9,804 nucleotides of DNA from Methanomassiliicoccales archaeon. GTDB taxonomy: Archaea; Thermoplasmatota; Thermoplasmata; Methanomassiliicoccales; JACIVX01. The notes beneath the pieces were generated by a model. That model did no database searches. It saw nothing but the letters and a program-made list of their open reading frames with translations, and was not told the origin of the DNA. Where the stretch lies: NCBI GenBank assembly GCA_028679985.1, contig JAJRAH010000137.1, forward strand, positions 1 to 9,804, read 5' to 3'. Shown here piece by piece: positions 1 to 6,879 of this stretch (the first letter of the stretch is position 1; each line of letters begins with the position of its first letter). A program made the translations under genes and the position numbers.

Positions 1-583
1 AGAGGCCCCGGCGGTGACGGAAGAGGCACCGGTTGAAGCGAAGGCGAGAAAGGTCACGGCCCCGAAAGAAGAGAAGAAGGAAGAAGCGGAGGCACCTGCG
101 GAGAAGGAGACAGTGATAATCGAAGAGGCTCCGGCCGCAGAGGCGAAAGAGGGCGAGGTCGTCGAGAAGGGAGGATACATCGTGAAGCTGAAACCTGAGC
201 TCGATGCCGATACAAAGGATCTTCTGAGCAAGCGGAGCGAGATTTCGAAGAGACGGCCTCACTTTCTCAGACAGGAAGGCTTCAGGTTCATGCGGCTCGG
301 AGACACATGGAGGCGCCCGAGGGGGATGCACAGCAAGATGCGGAGACACTACAAGTATCGTCCCCCAGTCGTGTCGATCGGGTACCGCGGGCCGCAGAAG
401 GTCAGGGGATTGCACCCATCAGGGTTTGAGGAGATCATCATTCACAATCCGGCCCAGCTCGACGGCATGGACCCGAAGCGCCAGGCCGTCAGAATCGGTG
501 GCGGAGTCGGCTACAAGAAGCGGTTGGAGATCGAGGCGAAGGCAGACAAGCTCGGAATCCGAGTTCTCAACAGGACGGGATAG
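1..583 (+). CDS. rpl32e: 50S ribosomal protein eL32 (L32e), 5'-truncated by the window edge
   Basis: Large-subunit ribosomal protein shared by archaea and eukaryotes. The C-terminal ~130 residues are typical eL32: a basic core with the SKRRPHFLRQEGFRF and WRRPRGMHSKMRRHYK segments, then KVRGLHPSGFEE and a C-terminal RVLNRTG. The frame is open at base 2, before the first possible start (GTG at 14), so the true start may lie upstream. An N-terminal extension of at least 65 residues is rich in Ala, Glu, Lys and Pro, with imperfect EEAP..EAK repeats. It is probably disordered and is much longer than in minimal eL32 proteins, although extended eL32 forms are known in other euryarchaea. It is the first visible gene of the spc-type operon; its TAG stop lies one base before the eL19 ATG. 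The identity is secure and the start is not. Confidence 0.95.
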   Translation, partial: EAPAVTEEAPVEAKARKVTAPKEEKKEEAEAPAEKETVIIEEAPAAEAKEGEVVEKGGYIVKLKPELDADTKDLLSKRSEISKRRPHFLRQEGFRFMRLGDTWRRPRGMHSKMRRHYKYRPPVVSIGYRGPQKVRGLHPSGFEEIIIHNPAQLDGMDPKRQAVRIGGGVGYKKRLEIEAKADKLGIRVLNRTG

Positions 584-584
584 T

Positions 585-1040
585 ATGGATCTTAAGAATC
601 AGAGAAGAATCGCTGCACAGATCCTCGGATGCGGGGAAGGAAGAGTCTGGATAGATCCCGACAGAATCGAGGATGTGGCGGACGCCATAACCAGAGCCGA
701 CATCCGGACGGCTATAGAGTCCGGCACGATCCGAGCCCTTCCGAAGAAGGGTGTTTCTCGAGGCCGGGCGAGGTACCACATCGCCCAGAAGGCGAAGGGG
801 AGGAGGCGTGGGATCGGAAGCAGGAAGGGGACTTCCGGAGCGAGGAGTCCAGAGAAGAAGCGATGGATTCAGACGATCCGCCCCATCAGATCCACCTTGA
901 GGGACTTGCGCGATCAGGGTCAGATCACTCCGGCGGTCTACAGAGACTTCTACATGAAGGCCAAGGGAGGAATGTTCAAGAGCAAGGCTCATGTTATCAG
1001 CCACCTCAAGACAGAGGGGCATTTGAAGGAGGCGAACTGA
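585..1040 (+). CDS. rpl19e: 50S ribosomal protein eL19 (L19e)
   Basis: Ribosomal protein of the large subunit, 151 residues, the normal size for archaeal eL19. It begins MDLKNQRRIAAQILGCGEGR, the conserved eL19 N-terminus, followed by RVWIDPDRIEDV and the very basic linker KGRRRGIGSRKGTSGAR that threads into rRNA. The C-terminal helical part contains YRDFYMKAKGGMFKSKAHV. The ATG at 585 is chosen because it gives exactly this conserved start; the frame is open further upstream, but that stretch only mirrors eL32 in another frame. It sits one base after the eL32 stop, and its own TGA overlaps the uL18 ATG, so it is cotranscribed and probably translationally coupled. Confidence 0.96.
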   Translation: MDLKNQRRIAAQILGCGEGRVWIDPDRIEDVADAITRADIRTAIESGTIRALPKKGVSRGRARYHIAQKAKGRRRGIGSRKGTSGARSPEKKRWIQTIRPIRSTLRDLRDQGQITPAVYRDFYMKAKGGMFKSKAHVISHLKTEGHLKEAN

Positions 1041-1540
1041 TGGCACAGGGACCGAGATATAAGGTGCCTTTCCGGAGAAGGAGGGAGGGCAGAACCGATT
1101 ACAGGCAAAGGGCCAAGCTCCTAAGGGCAAGGATTCCACGTGCGGTCGTAAGGATGTCCCTCAGGAACACCGCCATTCAGTTCGTGGACTACGATTCCGT
1201 GGGCGACAAGGTGCTGGCATCAGCCAATTCCAAAGAGCTTGCGGAGATGGGATGGAATCTTTCTACTGGGAACATTCCGGCAGCATACTTGACAGGCTAC
1301 TTGGCTGGCAAGAAAGCGAAGAAAGCTGGGGTCGAGAAGGCTGTGCTGGACATCGGCCTGAAGGTGCCGGCGAAGGGTGCCGGCTGCTTCGCTGCTTTGA
1401 AGGGAATGCTGGACGCGGGTCTGGAGATACCTCACGGCGAGGACATCTTCCCTTCAGAGGAGAGGATCAAAGGCCATCACATCGGAGAGAACGTGGAGAA
1501 ACTGTTTGTCGAGGTCAAGAACAAGATGGAGCGTGATTGA
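1040..1540 (+). CDS. rpl18: 50S ribosomal protein uL18 (archaeal L18)
   Basis: 5S-rRNA-binding protein of the large subunit, 166 residues, the archaeal length. Recognisable features are the N-terminal MAQGPRYKVPFRRRREGRTD, the YRQRAKLLRARIPRAVVRMS strand that contacts 5S rRNA, the AAYLTGYLAGKKA helix and the archaeal C-terminal segment with GLEIPHGEDIFPSEERIKG. The ATG at 1040 overlaps the eL19 TGA (TGATG). It is preceded by GGAGGCGA at 1028-1035 with a 4-nt spacer, so the ribosome binding site lies inside eL19 and translation is probably coupled. A much longer upstream extension of this frame exists but is out-of-frame eL19 sequence and was not used. Confidence 0.96.
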   Translation: MAQGPRYKVPFRRRREGRTDYRQRAKLLRARIPRAVVRMSLRNTAIQFVDYDSVGDKVLASANSKELAEMGWNLSTGNIPAAYLTGYLAGKKAKKAGVEKAVLDIGLKVPAKGAGCFAALKGMLDAGLEIPHGEDIFPSEERIKGHHIGENVEKLFVEVKNKMERD

Positions 1541-1541
1541 G

Positions 1542-2234
1542 ATGGAATGGACTCCCAAGACTAAATTGGGCAAGATGGTGCTCAAGGGAGAGATAACGAC
1601 CATGAGCGCCGCCCTGGGTACTAAGCTTCCCCTCCGAGAGCCGGAGATCGTCGACATCCTTCTGCCGGAAATGAAGGACGAGGTGATCGACGTTAACATG
1701 GTTCAGAGAATGACCGACTCGGGAAGGAGGGTCAAGTTCGCCATAACCGTCGCTGTGGGAAACGGCGATGGCTTCATAGGGCTCGGTCGATCGAAGGGAA
1801 AGGAGGTCGGCCCGTCGATCAGGAAAGCGATCGACAATGCCAAGCTCAACATGATCGAGATCAAGAGGGGGTGCGGTTCATGGGAATGCGGCTGCGGGAC
1901 CCAGCACTCACTGCCGTTCAAGGTCATAGGCAAGGCGGGTTCGGTGGAGGTTACTTTGAACCCCGCCCCGAGAGGCGTGGCACTCGCGGTCGGCGACGTC
2001 TCGAAGAGCATCCTCACACTCGCAGGAATAAAGGACGCATGGGGTTTCGCAAGAGGACACACGAAGACGACAGTGAACTATGCACTGGCGACGTTCGATG
2101 CATTGCAGAGGACCTCAGAGATGAGGGTGACGGACGAACAGCAGAGACGATTGAAGATCTCTAGCGGTCCCGCCATGATCCACATAGCTGAGCAGCAGGT
2201 AGGGAGCGAAATCTCTGCCCCCAAGGAAGAGTGA
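1542..2234 (+). CDS. rps5: 30S ribosomal protein uS5 (archaeal S5)
   Basis: Small-subunit ribosomal protein important for decoding accuracy and mRNA entry, 230 residues. The double-stranded RNA-binding-like N-domain is seen in TDSGRRVKFAITVAVGNGDG followed by FIGLGRSKGKEVGPSIRKAI. The archaeal/eukaryal cysteine cluster GCGSWECGCGTQHSLPF follows, then the C-terminal domain with VEVTLNPAPRGVALAVGDV and WGFARGHTKTTVN. ATG 1542 is one base after the uL18 stop and gives the expected archaeal N-terminus (MEWTPKTKLG). An SD-like GTGAT lies just upstream inside uL18. The last bases overlap a possible GTG for the next gene. Confidence 0.96.
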   Translation: MEWTPKTKLGKMVLKGEITTMSAALGTKLPLREPEIVDILLPEMKDEVIDVNMVQRMTDSGRRVKFAITVAVGNGDGFIGLGRSKGKEVGPSIRKAIDNAKLNMIEIKRGCGSWECGCGTQHSLPFKVIGKAGSVEVTLNPAPRGVALAVGDVSKSILTLAGIKDAWGFARGHTKTTVNYALATFDALQRTSEMRVTDEQQRRLKISSGPAMIHIAEQQVGSEISAPKEE

Positions 2235-2239
2235 TTCAG

Positions 2240-2704
2240 ATGGCATATGCTGTGATCAGAGTACGAGGTCACGCCGGCGTGAACCAAGACATAGAGGACA
2301 CTATGCGGATTCTCAATCTCATGAGGATAAATCATTGCGTTGTGGTTCCCGAGACGGAAATCGTCAGAGGAATGCTGAACAAGATCAAGGATTACGTCAC
2401 CTGGGGCGAGGTTTCGGTCGAAACGCTCGCGAAGATGGTCAAGTTCAGGGGCAGACTCCGAGGCGACCTGCCGATCGACGACGCTTACATCAAGGAGAAC
2501 TCGAAATTCACTTCGATAATCTCGCTGTCTAAGGTTGTCGCCAAGGACGAGTTTCGCTACTCCGACCTGAGAGAAGTCAAGCCGGTCTTCAGGCTCAGCC
2601 CCCCGAGGAAGGGCTACGAGGGGAACAAGAAGTCGTTCCAGAACGGCGGCGCCCTCGGTTACAGAGGGGACAAGATTAACGAGCTCGTTGGGAAGATGCT
2701 GTAG
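2240..2704 (+). CDS. rpl30: 50S ribosomal protein uL30 (archaeal L30)
   Basis: Large-subunit ribosomal protein, 154 residues, the long archaeal/eukaryal version rather than the ~60-residue bacterial one. It opens with the conserved strand MAYAVIRVRGHAGV and continues with IEDTMRILNLMRINHCVVVP. The C-terminal archaeal extension contains FRLSPPRKGYEGNKKSF and YRGDKINELVGKML. I chose ATG 2240 because archaeal uL30 proteins begin almost directly with the YAVIRVRG strand and an SD-like AGTGAT sits just upstream. A GTG at 2231 overlapping the uS5 stop would add three residues and cannot be excluded. Confidence 0.95.
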   Translation: MAYAVIRVRGHAGVNQDIEDTMRILNLMRINHCVVVPETEIVRGMLNKIKDYVTWGEVSVETLAKMVKFRGRLRGDLPIDDAYIKENSKFTSIISLSKVVAKDEFRYSDLREVKPVFRLSPPRKGYEGNKKSFQNGGALGYRGDKINELVGKML

Positions 2705-2714
2705 GTGAGCAATC

Positions 2715-3140
2715 ATGCCGAGCAGAACCAGGAAGTTTAGGGGAAGCCGGACGCACGGCCGAGGCAGGAAGAAGGGCAGGGGCGCTGGCCTGATGGGAGG
2801 ACACGGGAACGCCGGACTCCACAAGCACAAGGTAATGAAAATGCTCAAGTACGCTCCAGACCATTTCGGGAGACATGGTTTCAAGCGGCCTCAGAAGGTC
2901 GCGTACGCGAAGATCTCCATGAACATAGGGGAGATGCAGGAGAGGATGGAGGAACTGGTGAGGGATGGGATCGCTGTTAGGAAGGGTGACGGTGTCACCG
3001 TCAACCTCTCCCAAATGGGGGTCGACAAGTTGCTCGGGTCTGGAAACGCAACAACCAAGCTAGAGATCATCGTTTCCGAGGCGTCGGAAACCGCGAAGCA
3101 GAAGATCGAGGCAGCTGGCGGGTCGATCACGCAACCCTAG
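2715..3140 (+). CDS. rpl15: 50S ribosomal protein uL15 (archaeal L15)
   Basis: Large-subunit ribosomal protein, 141 residues. The N-terminus is the classic glycine/arginine-rich rRNA-threading tail (RKFRGSRTHGRGRKKGRGAG), followed by GLMGGHGNAGLHKHKVMKML. The globular C-terminal half has the alternating strands and helices of uL15, ending with EIIVSEASETAKQKIEAAGG. The start ATG is preceded by GGTGA at 2704-2708, which overlaps the uL30 stop. It lies 10 nt after uL30 and 12 nt before secY, in the canonical uL30-uL15-secY order. Confidence 0.96.
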   Translation: MPSRTRKFRGSRTHGRGRKKGRGAGLMGGHGNAGLHKHKVMKMLKYAPDHFGRHGFKRPQKVAYAKISMNIGEMQERMEELVRDGIAVRKGDGVTVNLSQMGVDKLLGSGNATTKLEIIVSEASETAKQKIEAAGGSITQP

Positions 3141-3152
3141 TGAAGTCCCGGG

Positions 3153-4739
3153 ATGGACATGGCTGAAGAAGGGAAGAGCAAGCTTTACAGACTCAAGCCT
3201 TTGACGGATAGGTTGCCTGCTGTATCGAGACCCGAAGGTCACGTCCATTTCCGAACGAAGATGATGTGGGTCATCCTCATCCTCGTCTTCTATTTCGTGA
3301 TGACCAATGTTTTCATCTACGGTTTGGACCAGAAGAGCACCGTGGACATGTTCGCGCAGTACAGGGCGATCCTCGCAGGCGCGCAAGGTTCCTTGATGCA
3401 TTTGGGAATCGGACCGATAGTCACCGGTTCGATCATAATGCAGCTTTTCGTGGGTGCGAAGATCATCAAGCTGGATCTGAAGAACGAGGAGGACAAGGCT
3501 GTCTACCAGAGCACGCAGAAGTTCCTCGTCATCATAATGATCGTCGTCGAGGCCGTACCGCAGGTCTTCGGATACCTCGTGCCGTCCGACGCGTTCGTGA
3601 GCGGCATGGGCGGGATCTTCGGAGGCACGGGAGCGCTGAGCGGACTAAACATAGCCAGATCCATTATCATACTCCAGTTGATCGTCGGTTCCTATATCGT
3701 GTTCTTGATGGACGAGGTAGTGTCGAAATGGGGAATCGGAAGCGGGGTTTCCCTGTTCATCGCAGCCGGTGTAGCGGAAGCCATATTCACCGGGACCGTG
3801 AACTGGCACGCATACGAACCTACCGAGGCAATGAGCCTCGCCAACCCACCCACCGGCACGATCCCGAAGACCATCTACATTATCCAAAACATGTCTGCAG
3901 CGGAACTCGTCGGCGGTGGGTACGAGAGAATATTGCTGTCTAATCCCAATCCTATGGTAGCTCTTATCGGAACGATCGCTATCTTCTTCTTCGTCGCCTA
4001 CGCGGAGTCCGTGAGAATTGAGCTACCCTTAGCCCACGGCACGGCAAGAGGCGCCAGGGGCAGATACCCGATCAAGCTCATCTACGCATCAAACATACCA
4101 GTCATACTGATGGCAGCTCTGCTGGCGAACGTGAGCATGTTCTCACTGCTGTTATGGAGCAATCCGGGCCTGAACGGCATTCCGTTGATAGGCGGGCAGC
4201 CTTGGCTAGGATACTACGAACCAGGTAGTAGCTATCCGTCGGGAGGACTGGCCTGGTATCTTTCCACTCCGAGAGGCTTGAGCGATTGGCTGTTGCCAAT
4301 CCTGAGCCCGGATAGGTACGGGTACCTGGCTTCTGGGCACGATCCGCTCCAGGTCGGACTCCACGTGCTTGCGTACGTGGGCGTGATGGTGATAGGCTCG
4401 ATCATATTCGCCAAGTTCTGGATAGAGACCACGAACATGGGACCGGAAGCCGTCGCGAAACAGATCGAATCGAGTGGTCTCCAGATTCCGGGATTCAGAA
4501 GGGACCCGAGGGTCCTGAAAAGAGTCCTCGAAAGATATATACCCGTGGTAACCGTGATGAGTGGAGCAATAGTCGGAGGGTTGGCCGCGGGCGCAGATCT
4601 CATCGGGACGGTTGGCAATGCAAGTGGTACCGGCGTGCTTCTAGCCGTTGGCATAATGATCCAACTCTTCGAGGCCATGGGCAGGGAACAGATGATGGAA
4701 ATGCATCCAGTGCTCAGAGGATTCTTCGGAGGTGAATGA
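3153..4739 (+). CDS. secY: Preprotein translocase subunit SecY (Sec61 alpha homologue)
   Basis: Channel subunit of the SecYE-beta translocon in the cytoplasmic membrane. The 528-residue protein has about ten hydrophobic segments (roughly residues 38-57, 86-105, 124-143, 168-186, 194-212, 268-287, 308-333, 404-423, 465-485 and 493-508). Family signatures include the plug/TM2 region LGIGPIVTGSIIMQLF, GIGSGVSLFIAAGV, the C5-loop ELPLAHGTARGARGRYPIKL that contacts the ribosome, and the C6-loop FRRDPRVLKRVLERYIP. It is longer than compact archaeal SecY proteins of ~430-490 residues, mostly through extracytoplasmic stretches near residues 144-166, 215-265 and 338-400. ATG 3153 is preferred over in-frame ATG 3159, since GTGA at 3140-3143 is better spaced for it. 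The TGA stop region contains the SD of the next gene. Confidence 0.97.
   Translation: MDMAEEGKSKLYRLKPLTDRLPAVSRPEGHVHFRTKMMWVILILVFYFVMTNVFIYGLDQKSTVDMFAQYRAILAGAQGSLMHLGIGPIVTGSIIMQLFVGAKIIKLDLKNEEDKAVYQSTQKFLVIIMIVVEAVPQVFGYLVPSDAFVSGMGGIFGGTGALSGLNIARSIIILQLIVGSYIVFLMDEVVSKWGIGSGVSLFIAAGVAEAIFTGTVNWHAYEPTEAMSLANPPTGTIPKTIYIIQNMSAAELVGGGYERILLSNPNPMVALIGTIAIFFFVAYAESVRIELPLAHGTARGARGRYPIKLIYASNIPVILMAALLANVSMFSLLLWSNPGLNGIPLIGGQPWLGYYEPGSSYPSGGLAWYLSTPRGLSDWLLPILSPDRYGYLASGHDPLQVGLHVLAYVGVMVIGSIIFAKFWIETTNMGPEAVAKQIESSGLQIPGFRRDPRVLKRVLERYIPVVTVMSGAIVGGLAAGADLIGTVGNASGTGVLLAVGIMIQLFEAMGREQMMEMHPVLRGFFGGE
4728..4735 (+). promoter_or_regulatory. Shine-Dalgarno site that fixes the TTG start of the DUF106 gene
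   Basis: GGAGGTGA, a full match to the archaeal anti-SD complement, lies inside the last codons of secY. It is 7 nt before TTG 4743. An ATG at 4736 directly after it would encode only five codons (MIVG then stop), so the strong SD is best explained as serving the TTG. Confidence 0.75.
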
Positions 4740-4742
4740 TAG

Positions 4743-5387
4743 TTGGCTGACGCACCGAAAGCAAGCAACATGCCCAGGATTATGACGATCTTCATGTTCG
4801 TAATTGCAGTGCTCATACTGTTCGAGCCGAACCTCCGGAATGGTCTCGGTGCCATTGTCGGTTATGGTCTCGAGCCGCTGATCGGTTTCGGCGGGCAGTA
4901 CCCTATCATAACTCTGTTCGCCACGGGCATGATCATGACGGGACTGACGATCGTAATCAGACACTTCTTCGTCGATTACGTCGAACAGGTCCGGAATCAG
5001 AAGATCGTCTCCGCGTTCAACAAGGAGCTTCGCCAGGCAAGATTGGAGAACAACACTTTCAAGACGAAGAAGTTGACGGAGCAGCAGGATAAGATTCTCA
5101 AGAAGTCCATGGATGTCACGAGCTCGCAGTTGAAGTTGATGCCGATAACCCTCATCATAGTCATACCGATATTCGCATGGCTTTCCGTGTTCATGTCGAA
5201 GATCGTCAGCAGTGCCTTCTCGGTACCTTGGGCTTTCAACGCCGACCTCAACGCAGTGATCGTGCTCCCGGCCTGGATACTCCTGTACTCCCTCATAAGC
5301 GTGCCATTTGGCCAGTTCCTCATGAGGACGCTAAGGTACTTCTCGTTCAAGAAGCGCCTGGATCAGCTCAAGGCTGAGGGAAAATGA
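4743..5387 (+). CDS. DUF106 / EMC3-TMCO1-like Oxa1-superfamily membrane insertase
   Basis: 214-residue membrane protein of the archaeal DUF106 family, which belongs to the Oxa1/YidC/EMC3/TMCO1 superfamily and is thought to help insert proteins into the membrane next to the Sec translocon. Visible are hydrophobic segments near residues 14-27, 54-78, 130-152 and 170-192. Between the second and third is a charged helical stretch (about 78-125, YVEQVRNQKIVSAFNKELRQ onward) expected to form the cytosolic coiled coil. The start is TTG 4743, set by a strong SD at 4728-4735; an in-frame ATG at 4770 (residue 10) is the alternative but would remove leader residues and lacks an SD. Its position directly after secY, with translational coupling, supports the role. 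In many archaea adenylate kinase separates the two genes; here it does not. Confidence 0.88.
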   Translation: MADAPKASNMPRIMTIFMFVIAVLILFEPNLRNGLGAIVGYGLEPLIGFGGQYPIITLFATGMIMTGLTIVIRHFFVDYVEQVRNQKIVSAFNKELRQARLENNTFKTKKLTEQQDKILKKSMDVTSSQLKLMPITLIIVIPIFAWLSVFMSKIVSSAFSVPWAFNADLNAVIVLPAWILLYSLISVPFGQFLMRTLRYFSFKKRLDQLKAEGK

Positions 5388-5917
5388 GGATAACGATTAG
5401 CGGCCCGCCAGGTTCCGGAAAGACGACGGTCTGCACCATGCTCTCCGATCGCCTCGGCATCGAATGTGTGATATCCGGCTCGATCTTTCGGGAAATGGCG
5501 AAAGAGCAGGGGCTGAGCCTGAGCGAGTTCGGCAGCCTGTGCGAGGTCGATTTCAGGTACGACAGGCTATTGGATGAGAGAATGCTAGATATAGCCAGGG
5601 GGAAGCAGGACGTCATTCTCGAGGGAAGACTCACCGCTCATATGCTGCATCGAAGCGGAATCCCTGCTTTCAAGATCTTTCTGGGAGCCAGTGTCGACGT
5701 CCGGGCCAGAAGGATCGCTGGCCGGGAAGGCATCGACGAGCAAGACGCCAAACGCTCCATCATAGAACGGGAGGCGTGTGAGGCGAGAAGGTACGAAGCA
5801 TGCTACGGCATCGATCTGGCCGACAAGAGTGTGTACGACCTCGTGATCGACACTTCCCATCTGACGGCGGAACAGGTCTGCGACATAATAGTCTCGAATC
5901 TGGAGGCGAACGGTTGA
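5384..5917 (+). CDS. cmk: Cytidylate kinase (CMP kinase), archaeal type
   Basis: Transfers phosphate from ATP to CMP/dCMP in pyrimidine nucleotide recycling; cytosolic. The protein has 177 residues, the short archaeal Cmk length. The P-loop is at residues 7-15 (GPPGSGKTT) directly at the N-terminus, followed by the NMP-binding stretch ISGSIFREMAKEQGLSL. The conserved DVILEGRLTAHM segment and a basic lid, VRARRIAGREG, come next. The ATG overlaps the stop of the preceding gene (ATGA), with GAGGG a few bases upstream. Cmk commonly sits in the late spc operon of archaea between DUF106 and cbf5, matching the assignment. Nothing is missing from the visible catalytic elements. Confidence 0.93.
   Translation: MRITISGPPGSGKTTVCTMLSDRLGIECVISGSIFREMAKEQGLSLSEFGSLCEVDFRYDRLLDERMLDIARGKQDVILEGRLTAHMLHRSGIPAFKIFLGASVDVRARRIAGREGIDEQDAKRSIIEREACEARRYEACYGIDLADKSVYDLVIDTSHLTAEQVCDIIVSNLEANG
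5902..5909 (+). promoter_or_regulatory. Shine-Dalgarno site that decides the TTG start of truB/cbf5
   Basis: GGAGGCGA lies in the last codons of cmk, 4 nt before TTG 5914. The same GGAGGCGA with a 4-nt spacer precedes the uL18 ATG at 1040, which supports this start over GTG 5929. Confidence 0.65.
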
Positions 5918-6870
5918 CCAGGACGCTCGTGAGGGAACGCAGCCCCATCTCGACGAAGTGGGGCAAGTCTCCGTCGGAGAGAACCATGGAGGAGATACTC
6001 GATGCCGGACTGATAAACCTCGACAAGCCGCAGGGACCGACCTCGCATCAAGTGACGGCTTGGGTCAGAGACATGTTAGGATTGAAGAGGATCGGCCATG
6101 GCGGAACCCTCGATCCGAAAGTGAGCGGTGTGCTTCCGATAGCGACGGGGAGGGCGACCAGGGCGGCTGACATCACGCTGAGAACGGACAAAGAATATGT
6201 GTGCGTCATGAAGCTTCACAGGGACAAGAACGAGGGAGATCTGAGAAGAGTAATGTCCTCGTTCGTCGGCGAGATCTATCAGATACCGCCGGTCAGATCT
6301 GCGGTCAAGCGCCAGATGAGAGTGAGGACGATTCACTCGATCACCGTACTCGAGGTCCAGGGCAGAAGCGTGCTTTTCAGGGTCACTTGCGACGCGGGCA
6401 CTTACATCAGAAGCCTTTGCGTGGACATCGGTGAGGCGCTCGGTGTCGGAGGCCAGATGGAAGATCTGAGACGGACTCGATCCGGCAATCTGAGAGAAGA
6501 TGAGTCCGTCCAGTTGCAGGACGTCAAGGATGCCTACGTCCTCTGGAAGGAGGAGGGCGAGGAGAGTTGGCTGAGGAAGATCGTACAGCCGTTCGAGGCG
6601 CTTTTCGCTCCCCTTCCGAAGATCGTCATCAAGGACAGCGCAGTGGATGCGATATGTCGCGGCGCGGACCTTGCGGTAGTCGGCGTAGCGAGATTGGACG
6701 ATACGGTCGCGACCGGGTCCACCGTGGCGATCATGAGCGAGAAAGGTGAGGGAATCGCGATGGCGACGGCAAGGATGAACGCGAACCAAATTCTGGATGC
6801 ACGAGAAGGTATCGCGGCTGAGACGGAGCGGGTGTTCATGAGACCGAACACCTACCCGAGCATGTGGTAG
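5914..6870 (+). CDS. truB: tRNA/rRNA pseudouridine synthase Cbf5 (TruB family, dyskerin homologue)
   Basis: Converts uridine to pseudouridine, in archaea as the catalytic subunit of H/ACA guide RNPs on rRNA and also at tRNA U55. With the TTG start at 5914 it has 318 residues, a normal archaeal Cbf5 size. The TruB domain shows GLINLDKPQGPTSHQVTAWV and the catalytic motif GHGGTLDPKVSG with Asp67. It continues with KEYVCVMKLH, the IPPVRSAVKR stretch, and DAGTYIRSLC carrying the conserved Arg166. From about residue 233 a PUA domain (LPKIVIKDSAVDAICRGADL onward) ends with RVFMRPNTYPSMW. The TTG overlaps the cmk TGA (TTGA). GTG 5929 or ATG 5986 are less supported. It is the last gene of the operon here; its stop is 9 bp from a convergent gene. 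Confidence 0.95.
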   Translation: MTRTLVRERSPISTKWGKSPSERTMEEILDAGLINLDKPQGPTSHQVTAWVRDMLGLKRIGHGGTLDPKVSGVLPIATGRATRAADITLRTDKEYVCVMKLHRDKNEGDLRRVMSSFVGEIYQIPPVRSAVKRQMRVRTIHSITVLEVQGRSVLFRVTCDAGTYIRSLCVDIGEALGVGGQMEDLRRTRSGNLREDESVQLQDVKDAYVLWKEEGEESWLRKIVQPFEALFAPLPKIVIKDSAVDAICRGADLAVVGVARLDDTVATGSTVAIMSEKGEGIAMATARMNANQILDAREGIAAETERVFMRPNTYPSMW

Positions 6871-6879
6871 GAAATCCCA

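Noticed and set aside
426..584. Upstream extension of the eL19 frame inside eL32
   Set aside because: The Ser/Arg-rich translation is out-of-frame eL32 sequence; the conserved eL19 N-terminus begins at ATG 585.
629..1039. Upstream extension of the uL18 frame inside eL19
   Set aside because: The sequence reads eL19 out of frame; the SD at 1028-1035 and the conserved MAQGPRYKVPF start fix the beginning at 1040.
2078..2884. A 268-codon minus-strand open frame across the uS5-uL30-uL15 genes
   Set aside because: It lies opposite three secure ribosomal protein genes, has no SD or promoter, and its protein has biased, non-domain-like composition.
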